Shown here piece by piece: positions 52,860-62,365 of a DNA stretch of 64,000 nucleotides. Position numbers and translations under genes: made by a program. The DNA is taken from the NCBI GenBank assembly GCA_023014485.1, contig JAJOZX010000998.1, forward strand, positions 482,501 to 546,500, in the 5' to 3' direction. Numbering within the stretch: the stretch's first letter is position 1; each line of letters starts with the position of its first letter. Under the pieces are notes generated by a model that saw nothing but the letters and a program-made list of their open reading frames with translations, ran no database searches and had not been told where the DNA came from. This DNA is from Bathynomus jamesi. Lineage: Eukaryota > Arthropoda > Malacostraca > Isopoda > Cirolanidae.

Positions 52860-54540
52860 ATACTTTAAGTGAGTTTGAACAACGGTTCAGGATTGACTTA
52901 CGGTCGACCCCTCTGCAGCATCCCGCCTCATTTGCGAAATTTGTTGAAGGAGCGAATTGCTGTCTGATATCCTCCTGCCCTCGTAGCCAGCCACGCATGG
53001 CTGGTCAGGGACTTTCCACAGAAATCTGTCCAGATGGATGCTTCTTGAACTTATTCAGGTCGGTGTGCTGGACATTTCTCATTTTTTTCGGGAAGCCATT
53101 GAAAAGCTTTGGGCCTCGTATTCTGAAGGTATTTTCCATCCTCGTTTTCATGGCCCCTTGTCCCACAGCGGCTGGGACTACAAAATCTGCCTCTTCTCTC
53201 ATTCCAGTTTGTTTCTATTTCATTTCTAAGGTTAGGGACAGAGGCTCAGAACCCTCAAGTATTTTCCATATGTATATTATTGTGTATCGCTCGCGCCTTC
53301 TTTCGAGAGAGTACAGTTTCAGGGATTGTAGTCGAAACCAGTAGTCTTCACCTTCCGTTTCCTCTATCTTAGACGTAAAAGTCCTTTGTATAGCTTCAAT
53401 GTTCGCAATGTCTCTTTTTTTGTATGGGCTTGCGAGTACTGAGCAATACTAAATTAATTATTGGTAGGACTAGAGTCTTCCATAATTTGAGCATGATGTT
53501 TGCTTTTCTGCTGCGGAAGCTACTCCAGATGATTCCCATTATTTTTCTAGCTGTTGTAATTTTGATTTTATAGTGCTCTCTGAATTCTCCATCCAACGAC
53601 ATTATTACTCCCTGACTTGTGGATTTGGTGTTATCTGTTTGGCTTGCATAGTTTTGAACCCTTCTTTTAGTAGCTCCTTCTTATTACCATATCTTAGAAG
53701 TAGGAATTTTTCTTTATTAACCTTCATATTGTTGTCTTCTGCCCACTGGAATAGTGTTTCAATGTCGTTTTGTAATTTCCTTATGTCACCTTCGTTCAAT
53801 ATTTCCTTACATATATTTGTGTCATCTGCAAAGCATGATATAATACTGTCCTTAATATCTGCATCAATATCTGCAATCATTATTATGAACAGCAAGGGAG
53901 CTAATACTGTCCCTTGTGGGACAGAGCTCACGACTTCTGAGACTTTCGATTTAACTCCGTTTACCACCACTCTTTGTGTTCTTTGCGTCAAGGAATTAAA
54001 TATCCACCTCCCTAGCTTTCCAGTAATTTCTGTATTCTTAAGAAGTTTGTGTGGTATGATTCCATGGTCACATTTATCGAAGGCTTTAGCAAAGTCCGTA
54101 TATATTACATCTATGTTTTGTCCTCGACACAATGTTTCTAATATTTTTCTTCTGGTGGTCCAGTAGCTCTCATAGCAATGATCTTCCCGCCCTAAACCCA
54201 TGATGATTTGGGTAGTATAAGTCTTTTTCTTGTAAGTAGTAGGTAGTTTTGCCCCTAATTATACGTTCAAAACGTATAATTAGGGCATAATAACGTATAA
54301 TAAGGTGTGAGGTGAGAGCCACTGGCCGATAATACTTGAGCATTACTCTGTTACCACCTTTATATAGGGGGGGGGGCAGTGTTCGCGTTCTTTAAGGGGA
54401 GTGGAATTTGTCCTATGTTGAGTGATTTCCTCCATAGTAAGTACAGCGGTTTGGCAATACTCTCTTTGCATTTCTTCAGAAACGTGGCACTCCATGTACG
54501 TCTATTAAGTTATAAGCCTTCTCTCTCTCTTTCTCTCCCA
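52860..54540 (-). pseudogene. CR1-like non-LTR retrotransposon, broken
   Basis: Minus-strand order: RT start near 54480-54210 (VTE-type residues with YYRPVALTSH-like block, shifted); palm DVIYTDFAKAFDKCDHG, SVPQGTVLAPLLFIIMIADI and CFADDTNICKEI (54140-53800); thumb LFQWAEDNNMKVNKEKFLLL; then EHYKIKITTARKIMGIIWSS and LWKTLVLPIIN (53602-53396); and a C-terminal PAAVGQGAMKTRMENTFRIR with KLFNGFPKKMRNVQ (53202-53005). It closes near 52985 with SNSLLQQISQ-like residues and a short UTR into AT repeats. FADD is the catalytic motif. 53605-54201 is an open 198-residue frame. The family is the same as the fragment at 37.1-37.9 kb. Confidence 0.82.
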
Positions 54541-54599
54541 CAGGCTGGCAAAAACTTAAGGACCTCCAACTAAACGTCTTTCACAATCCGCCCACCAAA

Positions 54600-54760
54600 A
54601 CACGTTCAGCCAATGAGTGTTTTGGTTTATAAAAGTGTGGAGAGGTGGAGGGGGAAATCTTTTCGTCATGATGCCCCATTCTCGTGGGAGAATTCACCCC
54701 TCGCCTATAAAATGTGTGACATCGGCATATACGATTCATTTTCAGTTTAGTGAGGCCTCT
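54600..54760 (+). promoter_or_regulatory. Candidate Pol II promoter region
   Basis: CCAAT at 54610-54614 is followed 13 bp later by TATAAAAG at 54628-54635. A second TATAAA at 54706-54711 precedes TTTTCAGTTTAG, which holds an arthropod-type initiator (TCAGTT, 54742-54747), by about 36 bp. The stretch is GC-balanced between AT-rich flanks. No downstream ORF is obvious within 300 bp, so it may be a promoter of an unrecognised element. Speculative. Confidence 0.3.
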
Positions 54761-55030
54761 CAGTTGGTGCGTACAAATTTATAAGCAAGAAATATCGTCG
54801 TCGTCGGACGAATTATCAAATATCGTTATGCAAGTTATTCTACTTGGATACATTGTGCTCTGCACAAATAGACTTATTCAGTAGTGCTCTGAGGGAAATA
54901 TATAGAATATATTTCTCCTGTGTCATCATTTATGCAGAATGTGTTTTTCTGTGATGTTTTCGTGCACAATTTTTATCTATTATTATTTTTATCTAAAAGG
55001 GTCGACTTTACCATACACGAATGTCTAAGC
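54760..55030. other. No gene recognised
   Basis: Downstream of the candidate promoter. No supported ORF. Confidence 0.3.
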
Positions 55031-55035
55031 GAATA

Positions 55036-55441
55036 TACAGGGTGTCCCGTAAGTCTGGACCCATAGGGAAAAATAATAAAATTACAAAATAGTCCAAAAA
55101 TTTATTTATAATATATTTTTTTATTATTTTTATTATTATTTTTATTATTTTTTTATTATGATCTTACTCCGCTGGAGTTTTATTTGTGGGGCCACTTCAA
55201 AGCCAAAGTGTACGAGGTCAAACTTCAGAACATTTTCCACCTTAAAGCACGCATTGTGGAGGCGTGTCAAGAAATTTCTGCGACTGTGATTCAGAAAGTG
55301 CTGTCGCAGTGGAGATTACGTCTTCAACTATGTGTGCGACACAACGGCGGACACTTTGAACAGATTATGTAATAAATTTTTGGACTATTTTGTAATTTTA
55401 TTATTTTTCCCTATGGGTCCAGACTTACGGGACACCCTGTA
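55036..55441. mobile_element. Mariner-family short derivative with about 70-bp TIRs
   Basis: TACAGGGTGTCCCGTAAGTC at the left and its complement at the right continue as perfect inverted repeats to about 70 bp (through AATAGTCCAAAAATTTATT). Flanks are TA. The interior keeps the 3' end of a transposase. 406 bp. Confidence 0.93.
55160..55372 (+). pseudogene. Mariner transposase C-terminal remnant
   Basis: The frame reads LTPLEFYLWGHFKAKVYEVK and then IVEACQEISATVIQKVLSQW to GGHFEQIM. This is the mariner C-terminus, equivalent to the last part of the 51.6-kb transposase but from a different subfamily. At the position of the third catalytic Asp it has Glu. Everything upstream is deleted. Confidence 0.8.
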
Positions 55442-55579
55442 TAACGCCCGAGCTGTATTTATTTGGTGATATAGTGTGAGTATCTCTTTTATCTTATATT
55501 GGCGCTATATATATATATATATATATCGTGTGCGGACGGGATGCCGAATGCACTTTCGCCGAAAGTCAGGAAGCCGAAG

Positions 55580-55695
55580 CCAAGACGCCGAAAGGACATG
55601 AAGCCGAATAGACATGAAGCCGAATGGACATGAAGCCGAATAGACATGAAGCCGAATGGACATGAAGTCGAATGGACATGAAGCCGAATGCACAT
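55580..55695 (+). repeat. 16-bp subterminal tandem array
   Basis: About seven units of GGACATGAAGCCGAAT, alternating with AGACATGAAGCCGAAT. The higher-order period of 48 bp gives a translatable 16-residue repeat on the minus strand, which is not a real protein. Confidence 0.92.
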
Positions 55696-55919
55696 AAATT
55701 AATATCAAAATATATAATTGGAATATTTAAGAAATGAAACACTATCAAAGGATGATTTTTTAATTGTAAAACAATTATTTTAATAAATTAATATTAAAAT
55801 ATATAATTGGAATATTTAAGAAATAAAAAAACTATCAGAGGATGATTTAAAAATTGTAAGCTAATGCTTTAGGAAAGCCAATCCTTCTTTTTTATTATAC
55901 GAACTGAAAAATGGATTTT

Positions 55920-56781
55920 TTATTCTTCGTTAATGGCGTCATACTTTTTGTTAGGCTTGGAAACATCCATTCCTATAGACGCCTGTTCAATCAAAATTTC
56001 ATTAAATGCCTGTTCGCTTCTAAGTTTTTGTAGCAGTTTAGGCATTGAAGGATGAGTTACCGCTATTCTTCTCTTGAAGGCTTGATGCCAACCTTCTAGT
56101 GAGTTATTTGCTCTCGGCAAATTATTTTGAACTCGAGTGTAAACTGACCATAATTCGACATCAAACATTGGTCGTCTTCGCCTACCTTGTTGAATTATTC
56201 CTAACCATGTGCTTTCAAAATAAACTAAAAAATCACCCAATACTTCATCAGTTTCTGCATTTAAGGAATGCACCAGATCGCCAAATAATGCGTAAACATC
56301 AGGGTGGGACGAAGGCAAGAGCTTGTAACTGCTTAATGAAAAGCGCATTGTCAGGCTGGATATACCATTGTTGCAATCCACGGGACTGAATATTACGCCA
56401 TAGACACTGGCCAAAATGGAAGAAACAAACATAAATTGATGCGTTTGGGAAGTTCTTTTTGATGCTATTTATCGTTGCTCTCTCAAAGTCGACTGTTATC
56501 GAAATTGGATTCAGAACTCGTCTATCTTTCAAAAACTGAAATATTTCGTCATACGTTCTTTCGTCCTTGTTCTTCGCAATGTAGTACACTAATGGTAAAG
56601 CTTTACTATCGGAAATAATTGCATGTATAGTATACAGTTGTTTTCCAACGGGGGCAGAATCAAAAGTACCGTCGCAAAACCATCTTTGTTTTTTGGCTAA
56701 AAGTTCCAAATTCTTTTCTGTCGATAAGATAACAACATCGTTACTTTCATAGAGTCGGAAATTTTCCCCTCTCGTTGTCAC
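55920..56781 (-). pseudogene. Mutator-like (MULE) transposase, frameshifted
   Basis: The N-terminal piece (56781-56299) reads KKQRWFCDGTFDSAPVGKQL with the first catalytic Asp in DGTF, then LVYYIAKNKDERTYDEIFQF. Next are ISITVDFERATINSIKKNF with the second Asp and ASIYVCFFHFGQCLWRNIQ with the conserved C...H pair. After a shift near 56330 the second piece (to 55920) reads YFESTWLGIIQQGRRRRPMF and ARANNSLEGWHQAFKRRIAV-like residues; the true string is NNLPRANNSLEGWHQAFKRR, containing the third acidic residue (Glu of LEGWH). All three catalytic residues survive. One frameshift in the transposase and one toward the FLYWCH segment inactivate it. Confidence 0.88.
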
Positions 56782-56845
56782 ACTTAACTCTTCATGTGCA
56801 CATACACTTCTTGCTCGCCTTACCTTTCGTCCAAGTGATTCCTTC

Positions 56846-57160
56846 TTAGGTAGGGCTCCAGCAACTTAGGGGTAAATCTACTGTGGTATTGTTAATAACA
56901 CTGCTTGTTACCTCTTCGGAATGCTCGGCTCGATTTTTCATATCCTCCATAACTTTTAAAGCACAATTACGAGCACCATCAGGAGGTGTGAATGATCCGA
57001 AGCAGTACCCTGTTAAATCATTTATGGTTTTAATTCTAGCACTGCACTCTTTACGTTTCTCACACCTCCAATATATGGTTGCATCAATTTTTTGCACAAT
57101 GTATGCGAAACCATTAAGAAGAAGCTTCCTGCCACCTCTTGCCGTTTTAACGAATTCCAT
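56846..57160 (-). pseudogene. FLYWCH DNA-binding domain of the MULE
   Basis: Starts MEFVKTARGGRKLLLNGFAY and continues DATIYWRCEKRKECSARIKT, then GARNCALKVMEDMKNRAEHS. The order (F/L)-(Y), W-x-C, C and a terminal basic/His position fits a FLYWCH finger; the last ligand is Lys or displaced here. It probably formed the N-terminus of the transposase and now ends in shifted residues before 56846. Good similarity in layout to the foldback FLYWCH frames. Confidence 0.75.
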
Positions 57161-57184
57161 GATACTGTGAAGGGTTTATGAAAA

Positions 57185-57217
57185 ACGAATAGTAGATCAT
57201 ATATATATATAATATAT

Positions 57218-57253
<36 letters not shown>

Positions 57254-57255
57254 AA
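57185..57255. repeat. (AT)n microsatellite
   Basis: Interrupted AT arrays at the broken end of the MULE. Confidence 0.95.
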
Positions 57256-57317
57256 ATACCCATTCTCTATGTATACGTGTTATTTTACAGCGCTAATGCT
57301 TGCGTCCATTTGATTTG

Positions 57318-57871
57318 ATGGGATTCGTGGACAATGACTGGGTATTTTCGAGCCAAACCTTAGGGCAAGCGGTGGTACAAGATTCACGATACGAGAGTAG
57401 CGCCGCATCGAGCAGTGACGATTACATAGTGTAAGTATTATGTAATTTGAAAACAGTCTATAGTTTTAAGGTGTCTCAATAACTCGTGCAACTTTTGTCT
57501 TACATAAAATCTCTTTTGAAATGAATAGGGCATTAGCGCGGCACTACTTTGGAGCGTTGTTGAACGCCGGCCTTATCGCGTAAGAAACCATTTTTATTTT
57601 AAAATCTATCTAATTATCCTGTGAAATATCAAAATAACTCATTATCCTGTGAAATAACAATCACAAACATCTCTCTCTCTTTATCCTTTGAAGTACTAAG
57701 TACCTCTCTCTTTATCCTGCGAAAAATAATACTAATACTAATAATAATAATGAAGCGCGGTTTACAGTAATGTTTTTTCTTTTAGGGGGACCCCAGCGGC
57801 ATTATACGAACATATTTCCCGAAGCGCGGAATGCGAGATTGGTGGAGAAAGGATGCAAGTTTTTATTCTTG

Positions 57872-57930
<59 letters not shown>
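57318..57930 (+). CDS. Candidate spliced gene: three short exons joining in phase
   Basis: Exon A (57318-57430) starts MGFVDNDWVFSSQTLGQ and ends DDYI plus GT before donor GTAAGTAT. Exon B (57529-57579) follows acceptor ATGAATAG, encodes ALARHYFGALLNAGLI and ends before GTAAGAAA. Exon C (57786 onward) follows TTTTTTCTTTTAG and encodes GTPAALYEHISRSAECEIGG, then runs through a (GT)n tract to a stop. Both junctions preserve codon phase (GT|G and GC|G) and both introns have GT...AG ends. An acceptor-like TTTTACAG lies 33 bp before the ATG. No domain is recognised. Exon C is duplicated imperfectly at 59.8 kb and there favours another frame, so the region may instead be a repeat or a decayed gene. 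Confidence 0.35.
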
Positions 57931-57931
<1 letters not shown>

Positions 57932-58000
57932 CTGAATAACCAGGGTATTTTCAACATTTATTAATTAATAAAGCCAAGGTTTTGTTCTGTATTAGAGAGG
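57760..58000 (+). repeat. Dispersed duplication, copy 1 (partner at 59745-59960)
   Basis: TGTTTTTTCTTTTAG with a GC-richer block (GAATGCGAGATTGGTGGAG), TATTCTTGTAC and then GGGTATTTTCAACATTTATT with AATAAAGCCAAGG matches 59745-59960 with indels. Copy 1 has an inserted (GT)n array at 57876-57931. The GC-richer block conserves IFP..NARL.EK.CKF in one frame in both copies, suggesting a former coding segment. Confidence 0.75.
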
Positions 58001-58071
58001 TGTTACATTTTGTAAATTGATTGAGCCACAGTTATGAATTTCATTTAGCGTATACGCCAAATTTTTACGTA

Positions 58072-58103
<32 letters not shown>

Positions 58104-58107
58104 TATA

Positions 58108-58801
58108 TACACAGTCGTGTCGCATCTTACGCACATTTAACTTACGCGGATTTAAATTCATTTACGCGATTGGCTAAAAAAAAATAAGATCGTCTACAGA
58201 AGAAGAAGAAGAAGAAGGAGACGACGAACAGGAATAGCCATTAAGTTGGAATCTTCATAAATTTTCTGAAGTTTTCCAAGCAGCAAAACACCTTAAATAT
58301 TTAATTTCGGACTACGATCCATCTATGGAGCGTAGCTTCGAGATTACGCGTGGTATTACAGACGTTTTGATCCCGTATCAAGAAATGTTTCAGCATCTTA
58401 AGAAACAACAGCAACAGTTGCCGATCACCATGTTTATTAAGAAAGCACCACCGGCAGATGAGCCAACACCATCAACTTCTCGAGCTGTGCCAGAGCCGCA
58501 CACTTCTCCCGCAACTCGCTCTCCTCGCCCTACGTCTCATGCCGCAGCATCTCCTTCTCCAGGATCAACATCAAGCCTCAACTACCCCCTAATAGTGTTG
58601 TCGGAAGCTGAGGAAGACTAATCATCGGAGTGTGTACAGCGCTCATCTTCATCATCTCATCGTTCATTATACGGGCGCTTAACCATGTACTTTATGGGTG
58701 ATTTAAGGGATTTTCAAGGGTAATTTTGACTATACGCGTTTTTGGCTTTACGCGCCCTCTTCAGAACGTAACACCCGCGTAAGAGGCGACACGACTGTGT
58801 A
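58108..58801. mobile_element. pogo/Tigger-type deletion derivative
   Basis: CACAGTCGTGTCGCATCTTA at 58110 and the reverse complement of the right end (CACAGTCGTGTCGCCTCTTA) form 23-bp inverted repeats with one mismatch. TA flanks both. CAGT-type ends plus TA duplication are typical of pogo/Tigger. A second inner pair (TTACGCG near both ends) is visible. Confidence 0.9.
58325..58621 (+). pseudogene. Tigger-like transposase C-terminal tail
   Basis: The frame MERSFEITRGITDVLIPYQE with MFQHLKKQQQQLPITMFIKK and a Pro/Ser/Thr-rich tail resembles the C-terminal end of Tigger/jerky-like transposases. Upstream in shifted frame is FQAAKHLKYLISDYDPS. The DDE domain and CENP-B-type DNA-binding domains are deleted. 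Confidence 0.7.
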
Positions 58802-58847
58802 TATATATGTTGTAAACCTATACGGAAAAATAAAATTATTCCAAGGT

Positions 58848-58925
58848 CTTTCGTTTATTCAGAAGTACACCTCGTCAGGGAATGTTTTCCCTGACGAGGT
58901 GTACTTTTGAATACACGAAATCATT
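58848..58925. repeat. Long perfect hairpin
   Basis: AAGTACACCTCGTCAGGGAA at 58862-58881 pairs perfectly with 58886-58905 across a 4-base loop. The stem extends imperfectly outward (TTTCGTTTATTCAG with TTGAATACACGAAA) to about 32 bp. No run of T follows in a way that suggests a terminator; it may be a miniature foldback. Confidence 0.9.
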
Positions 58926-58987
58926 TTTTTTTTACTTGTTGGTTTACATCATTCATTCATTTCACGTGTTTAATTGTGAAATTCATT

Positions 58988-58989
<2 letters not shown>

Positions 58990-59040
<51 letters not shown>
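58990..59040. repeat. (AT)n microsatellite
   Basis: About 24 units. Confidence 0.95.
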
Positions 59041-59043
<3 letters not shown>

Positions 59044-59044
59044 A

Positions 59045-59740
59045 TAGTATATACACACACAATTTTAAGAGATGCAAATTAGATGTAAGATATCTATTAT
59101 ATTTTCTATTTTCTAAAGCCATGACGTAGACCTATTTTGCAGCGTATTAGAGTACGAGGCCACATTGGGTCTGGAAGCTCCACTCATCGACCTTAGAGGT
59201 TAAGAAGTCGCTTTTATAATAATAACACTGGTCAACACTCATTTTATTGCCAATCATATTAGAGTGATTTTGGGGTAACTTTGTGGTGCTGATTCTGAAT
59301 ATGACATCGGTTTTGCTAGATTGGCTCTAATTTATGAGATAATTGGTACCCCATTGAAACACGTAAAAATGCAAAACATTTAATGTTCAGGCGGAGCCTA
59401 CTTACAAATCGCATTGAAATTGTCTCAAATCATACAAAAGTAAACACATGAAATACATAATGGCATTTTATTCGGTCTCACCATCTAGAATGTTCCGGTA
59501 GTTTCCCATATGCACGCGTTATGGTTACGTTTCCTATTAATTGAGGGTATTCATTATCTCAAGAACTAGAGCCAAATCGGAAAAACTACTTTCATTTTGG
59601 AATTCAGCAACCCCAAAATACCTTAAATTCGTACGAATTTCCTTGGCAACGAAACAAAAAATTTTTTTTTGTTGAGCTGTGTAATATTTCTAATTAAACG
59701 TATATATTTTTTATTCTTAAGGACGCTCTGATTGTATTAT
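59045..59740. other. No gene recognised
   Basis: Non-coding by inspection. The stretch 59230-59640 contains loosely mirrored phrases (TGCCAATCATATTAGAGTGA and others) but I could not establish an inverted repeat. Confidence 0.35.
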
Positions 59741-59744
59741 ACGA

Positions 59745-59960
59745 AGATAGACGCTTACTGTAATATTTTTTTTTCTTTTTAAGGACGACCAGGTGGCGTT
59801 TCGTGAAAATATTTCCGGTGAATGCGAGATTGTTGGAGAAACGATGTAAATTTTTTATTCGTTTTTCTTGTACGTATGTACGGGTCGGGGTAAGAATAAA
59901 CCAAGTATTTTCAACATTTTATTAAATAATAAAACCAAGGGTGACATTTTAAGTATATTT
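59745..59960 (+). repeat. Dispersed duplication, copy 2
   Basis: See 57760-58000. This copy lacks the (GT)n insertion and ends AATAAAACCAAGGGTGACAT. Confidence 0.75.
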
Positions 59961-59983
59961 ATAAATTAAAACAATTCCGTTTA

Positions 59984-61186
59984 CAGGGATCAGTTCTGGG
60001 TCCACTGTTATTTTTATTATATATAAATGACCTTCCACATTCATCTGATATACTGAACTTCATAATGTTTGCAGATGACACATCTGTCTCTTTTTCTTGC
60101 AAAGATGTTAATACAGCTAAGAATATATTTCATTCAGAATTCATCAGTGTAATGAAATGGTTGACCACCAATAAACTCTTCCTAAATCCCAGTAAAACAA
60201 ACTTCATGATTTTTACTAATAAAAGAAATGTATATCTTGATGAACTTAATTTTAATAAAATCGCCATAAAGGAGTTTACTGTAACAAAATTTCTTGGTGT
60301 AATGCTAGATAAGAATTTGCAATGGAGTGATCATGTAAATTACATCGCTAAAAAGATTTCAAGGAGCATTGCTATAATGTTTAAACTTAGAAATGTAGTC
60401 CCTAAACAAGTTTAATTGACTCTTTATCATACTCTTTTTCTCCTTATATAACGTACTGCACCCTTGTTTGGGGAAACTCCGCTAACAACGCATTAAATGG
60501 TATCTTTGTCATCCAAAAACGAGCAATAAGGTTATTATCTGATGCTGATTTCCTTGATCACTCTAGCGCATTATTTAAAGAGCTAAACCTACTAAAGCGC
60601 AACGATATAATCAAACTGGCACATTTTATTTTTATTTACATGTGTAAGAACAAAATCATTAATTTGCAATGGGTAAATAGATATTTTGTAACTCATCAAG
60701 AAATCCACTCGTATCAGACCAGAAATAGATCAAAGCTGGTTATACCTCAATTTAGATTGTCTTCATCTCAAAACCTACCCATTTTCATTGGATTGAAACT
60801 CTGGAATGACTTGCATGTCGATATAAAAATATTGTGAATGTAAATTTGTTTAAAACCAAGTTGAAATCCCGATTAATAATGGTATACTAACAAAAATCTA
60901 GGATTAATGTCCACTAATGTTGTTTAATATTGTCCATTAATATTGTTAATATTGTAATACATGTTTTAACTATTAATAATACTTATTTACTTATTTATTT
61001 ATTATTATTAATTAATAAAAACTAGCTGCTTATTTTTAATAAGAGCCCAGTAAAGCTTCAAGCTTAAGGGCCAAATTAAATAAAATAAATAGTCGAGCTT
61101 CACAATTATTCATGTCATTGTAAATTGAAACAATGTATTTATGTTATTATTAATAAAGGTTATTCTATTCTATTCTATTCTATTCA
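59984..61186 (+). pseudogene. Non-LTR retrotransposon, 5'-truncated at RT
   Basis: Begins exactly at GSVLGPLLFLLYINDLPHSS, the block before the catalytic loop, then MFADDTSVSFS (FADD motif), the thumb WLTTNKLFLNPSKTNFMIF and FLGVMLDKNLQWSDHV. After a stop at 60413 and shifts it reads VIQKRAIRLLSDADFLDHSS, HSYQTRNRSKLVIPQFRLSS and GLKLWNDLHVDIK. The 3' UTR ends in (ATTCT)n at 61160-61186, the tail repeat. It belongs to the Jockey superfamily in a broad sense and differs from the L2-like and CR1 families here. Abrupt 5' truncation is normal for target-primed insertion. Confidence 0.82.
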
Positions 61187-61374
61187 TTTTTTTACGTAAT
61201 ATTGGCTTGAATGCTTTATCGTACAATATGAGTGTATGAGTGACAATAATTTTTAAACATTATATATATAGAGTTTAGAAGATATAAAATTAGTTGCAGG
61301 GCTTTTTATTACAAAGATATAAAATAACTATAGGCAATTTTAACACACAGATCTCGCTTATTGCGACGGTACAT

Positions 61375-61397
61375 GGTGTATATATATATATATATGG

Positions 61398-61427
<30 letters not shown>
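61375..61427. repeat. (AT)n microsatellite, mariner target
   Basis: AT alternation with a GG interruption. Confidence 0.95.
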
Positions 61428-61431
<4 letters not shown>

Positions 61432-62330
61432 GGCGTCCCAAAAAAATGTATACACACTTTAACAGCTGATAGCTCAATTGATGTTTCTTTCTTTCCAAGA
61501 TAAACCCATTAGAATTAATAATGGCAGTCAGACTAAACTTTGAACAAAGGAAATTCATTCTAAAATGCTACTGGAAGTGTGAAAACGCAGTTGAAGTGCA
61601 AAGACAGTTTAGGAGGGAGTTTCAAACAGATCCACCAACGCGACTTACCATCACTCGAATTAGAGATAAGTTTGAAGCCGATGGAACTGTTCAGAATGTC
61701 CACAAGAAGCGTTCCGGAAGACCACGGACATCGACAAGCCCCACAAAGCAAGAAGAGTACTGGAAACGTATCACCAAAGTCCAAGAAAATCTGTGCGGCA
61801 AGCGAGTCGTGAGGTAGGAATTTCAGAATCGTCTGTCCAACGCATTTTGAAGCGCTGTCAATGGAAAAGTTACATTCCAAGATTAGTCCATGCTATTAAT
61901 GAAGATGATCCGGACCGAAGAGTGGAGTATTGCGAGTGGTACTTGGCACGATGTGGATGTGGATTGGACGAAGGGGTTTCGTAGAACACCCTCCGCGTTC
62001 ACCAGACCTCACACCACTAGACTTTTTTTTATGGGGATACTTAAAAGACAAAGTCTACGCTATAAAACCTACAACAGTCGCTGAATTGAGAGCAGCCATT
62101 GAACGAGAATGCACACAAATACCAAACGAAATGTTTCGTGATGTTTGCGATTCCATTGCTTCGCGTTATCAGCAGTGCCTGGACCAGAACGGACGTCAGT
62201 TTGAAAACAGGCGTTGACAAAACAATTAAATAATGTCTGTAGATTCTATTACATTTTGAAAATGAAATGTATTGTAATAAACACTGCCTTTATAAGTATT
62301 TAAAGTGTGTATACATTTTTTTGGGACGCC

Positions 62331-62335
<5 letters not shown>
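61427..62335 (+). mobile_element. Mariner-family deletion derivative, copy 2 (909 bp)
   Basis: Ends TACAGGGCGTCCCAAAAAAA and TTTTTTTGGGACGCCCTGTA. Same length and internal deletion as the copy at 51632-52540, inverted relative to it, and again in (AT)n. Confidence 0.93.
61521..62217 (+). pseudogene. Mariner transposase, catalytic core deleted, copy 2
   Basis: [20 protein letters not shown] opens the DNA-binding domain. A 1-bp deletion near 61752 (GCAAGAAGAGTACT versus GCAAGAAAGAGTACT in copy 1) shifts the frame. The sequence resumes as [15 protein letters not shown] to YLARC, then jumps to [20 protein letters not shown] with the third catalytic Asp, and on to the C-terminus (QCLDQNGRQFENRR). 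The frame from 61930 to 62217 is open over the deletion joint. Two catalytic Asp residues are missing. Confidence 0.88.

Positions 62336-62363
<28 letters not shown>

Positions 62364-62365
<2 letters not shown>

Larger units (their letters stand above)
55500..57175 (-). mobile_element. Mutator-like transposon (FLYWCH type), right side lost in (AT)n
   Basis: A FLYWCH gene segment and MULE transposase are followed, toward 55.5 kb, by a 16-bp tandem array. The unit GGACATGAAGCCGAAT shares the pattern GGACAnnnnGCCKA with the 15-bp unit of the foldback at 3.4-4.4 kb. The far end is replaced by (AT)n at about 57200. Elements of this plan (FLYWCH plus Mutator transposase) are known in animals. Confidence 0.72.

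Noticed and set aside
55489..55748. Repeat protein of 16-residue units on the minus strand
   Set aside because: It is translation of the 16-bp transposon array in all three frames.
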